A stretch of 64,000 nt of DNA from JABDKJ01 sp964609215 (GTDB lineage Bacteria; Bacteroidota; Bacteroidia; Flavobacteriales_D; JABDKJ01): positions 1 through 64,000 of the forward strand of contig CAZSQZ010000019.1 in assembly GCA_964609215.1 (NCBI GenBank), read 5' to 3'. A program made the position numbers and the translations under genes. The notes beneath the pieces are model-generated. The model ran no database searches. It had not been told where the DNA came from and saw only the letters and a list, made by a program, of their open reading frames with translations. Below are positions 63,037 through 64,000 of this stretch, in pieces; position 1 is the stretch's first letter, and the number at the start of each line of letters is the position of its first letter.

Positions 63037-63465
63037 ATGAATAAGTTAGTAATTATATTATTTGCTCTTTTTTTATCCTCATGTTCAGCTCAAAATGTCT
63101 ATTACGGAATTCCTGACGACACAGGTCATCTTAATAAAGGAGATTGTGTAGTGCTTAATTTTCCCAATCATGCTAACTCAAAATTCCTTTCTCCAGATGA
63201 CTTTAATGATATCATATCTATGATGCAGAAGAACTCAACTCTGAAATTTAGAATTGAATTAAATGTTTTCATGGGGGCTTCAAAAGCTAACTATAAATAC
63301 TCTGAATTATTAGCTCAAAGTATGAATGAGATTATTGAATTCAAATCTCCTGGATTAAAAAATTATTCTACCGTTCCAATGGGAGATACGAATCCAAGAT
63401 CTAAAGATGAAGATGACGTTTTGTATAAAGAAAGAAATACGAGAATAGAAATCTTTATTGAATAG
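63037..63465 (+). CDS. OmpA-like lipoprotein abutting the RHS gene
   Basis: The product is 142 residues. The lipoprotein signal ends in LFLSSCS (Cys about 16). The mature part looks like a divergent OmpA-family (peptidoglycan-associated) domain: 'IELNVFMGASKANYKYSELLAQSMNEII' and the ending 'ERNTRIEIFIE', the NRRIEI-type strand. Its ATG directly follows the RHS stop codon (63034-63036), so it is co-transcribed. Position suggests a cognate immunity or anchoring partner, but that is inference. A terminator follows. Confidence 0.65.
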   Translation: MNKLVIILFALFLSSCSAQNVYYGIPDDTGHLNKGDCVVLNFPNHANSKFLSPDDFNDIISMMQKNSTLKFRIELNVFMGASKANYKYSELLAQSMNEIIEFKSPGLKNYSTVPMGDTNPRSKDEDDVLYKERNTRIEIFIE

Positions 63466-63493
63466 TTTAACTATATCCAACTTATGATCTTAA

Positions 63494-63520
63494 AGTCCAA
63501 GTGTGAGCTTGGGCTTTTTT
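63494..63520 (+). terminator. Intrinsic terminator of the RHS-lipoprotein operon
   Basis: Stem AGTCCAAG (63494-63501) / CTTGGGCT (63508-63515, one G-T pair) followed by a T-run. It overlaps the stop region of the convergent XRE gene by 2 bp. Confidence 0.8.
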
Positions 63521-63860
63521 ATTTATAAGCCAACCGAGTTTTAACTGAAGCTAAGAGGTTATCAATAGTATAGATGATGTGTTCTTTGTCTGCTTGCGGA
63601 AGGTTGGCAATATCGTTTAAGCGTTTTAGCATATCGGGGTCTTTGAGCAGGTTTACCTGATCAGTTTCCCCTAACAAATAACCTACAGTAGTCTCTAACA
63701 GCTGAGCAAGGTTCTTAGCTACTTCAATGCTAGGAATCATCTCATCTCTTTCGTATTTACCAATGACTGTATAAGAAGTAGTCATTTGCTTCGCTAAACT
63801 TTGTTGCGAAAATCCTTTAGCCTCTCTACAAGATCTTAATCGCTTTCCAAAACTTGCCAT
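63519..63860 (-). CDS. XRE-family transcriptional regulator
   Basis: The product is 113 residues from the ATG at 63860; the frame is open to a TTG at 63911, but the ATG begins the helix-turn-helix directly (MASFGKRLRSCREAKGFSQQ). HTH residues are about 5-60 ('SFGKRLRSCREAKGFSQQSLAKQMTTSYTVIGKYER'). A short helical C-terminal part follows. A 9-bp dyad (63876-63899) just upstream of the start is a candidate autoregulatory operator. Convergent with the RHS operon; target genes are not known. Confidence 0.85.
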   Translation of the reverse strand: MASFGKRLRSCREAKGFSQQSLAKQMTTSYTVIGKYERDEMIPSIEVAKNLAQLLETTVGYLLGETDQVNLLKDPDMLKRLNDIANLPQADKEHIIYTIDNLLASVKTRLAYK

Positions 63861-63875
63861 TACTGTACTGTTTAA

Positions 63876-63899
63876 AGTATAAAAGCAATGTTTTATACT
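63876..63899. promoter_or_regulatory. Inverted repeat in the XRE gene leader
   Basis: AGTATAAAA (63876-63884) and TTTTATACT (63891-63899) are perfect complements around GCAATG. It lies between the -7 element at 63909-63916 and the ATG at 63860, where a repressor would block transcription. Confidence 0.5.
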
Positions 63900-63908
63900 A
63901 TGATTTAG

Positions 63909-63916
63909 CAAATATA
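63909..63916 (-). promoter_or_regulatory. -7 element of the XRE gene
   Basis: Minus-strand TATATTTG (63916-63909), an exact TAnnTTTG. No clear -33 element at the right distance. Confidence 0.45.
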
Positions 63917-63951
63917 CAAGACTTAAACGCTACATAAAAATCTTAAAGAAC

Positions 63952-63981
63952 TTGCTCAATAAAGATGATAAAGTATATTTG
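63952..63981 (+). promoter_or_regulatory. Canonical promoter pointing out of the window
   Basis: TTG (63952-63954), 19-nt spacer, TATATTTG (63974-63981). It drives a gene beyond the window end and diverges from the XRE gene. Confidence 0.6.
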
Positions 63982-64000
63982 TACTCTATTAGATACAATA

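Noticed and set aside
1..64000. tRNA, rRNA, CRISPR, insertion sequence or integrase
   Set aside because: I looked for cloverleaf-like intergenic segments, spaced repeats, transposase motifs and terminal inverted repeats and found none.

Overview
The window is a typical stretch of a Bacteroidota chromosome, most likely Flavobacteriales. Composition is AT-rich, roughly mid-30s % GC by eye. Seven secreted proteins end in a type IX secretion (T9SS) type A sorting domain (YPNP...G.Y...). There are SusC/CirA-type TonB receptor features, a fused DAHP synthase-chorismate mutase, and several promoters of the Bacteroidota form TTTG/TTG-N17-23-TAnnTTTG with very short leaders. No rRNA, tRNA, IS element, integrase or CRISPR array was recognised. 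The region reads as core chromosome with surface-protein genes interspersed.

Layout. 0-7.2 kb: the 3' part of a huge HYR-repeat adhesin (its start lies before the window), a small membrane protein with a suspicious 5' end, and a large GEVED/FN3/SprB-type T9SS protein carrying an internal 822-bp duplication. 7.6-11.4 kb: a rhomboid protease, a small unknown, and a minus-strand cluster that looks like a metal-handling locus (Cys-motif membrane protein, outer-membrane barrel, His-rich lipoprotein, HupE/UreJ permease). 11.5-14.3 kb: a SAM-I riboswitch with a complete terminator/antiterminator, driving an OsmC-like protein, a PLP sulfhydrylase (MetZ-like) and MetX. 14.3-21.7 kb: small lipoproteins and membrane proteins, a secreted phosphohistidine/ATP-grasp T9SS protein and another T9SS protein. 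21.8-34.7 kb, mostly minus strand: DUF4349 lipoprotein, POT-like transporter, a fba-pgi-DUF1569 operon, lysA-GNAT, YceI and a second Sec-exported phosphohistidine/ATP-grasp protein. 34.8-43.5 kb: FAD oxidoreductase, DAHP synthase-chorismate mutase, M3 peptidase, TfoX-like protein, and two divergent aryl-sulfotransferase-like T9SS paralogs. 43.5-50 kb: gamma-glutamyltransferase, ChrA, a J-domain membrane protein, a T9SS lectin-like protein and a DtxR-family regulator. 50-64 kb: a TonB receptor divergent from the regulator, a 26-bp degenerate repeat array, rlmF, gabD, a 2567-residue RHS protein with a lipoprotein gene abutting its stop codon, and an XRE regulator.

Most informative observations: (1) a near-consensus DtxR box exactly fills the 19-bp spacer of the TonB-receptor promoter next to the DtxR-family gene; (2) two exported proteins carry phosphohistidine and ATP-grasp domains in the order of plant glucan water dikinase, not of PEP synthase; (3) the RHS protein has a compositionally distinct 225-residue tip followed directly by an OmpA-like lipoprotein gene; (4) the SAM-I riboswitch has readable switching helices; (5) dyads lie in the promoter regions of the aryl-sulfotransferase pair and of the XRE gene.

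All family assignments come from reading motifs by eye. No database search was possible.
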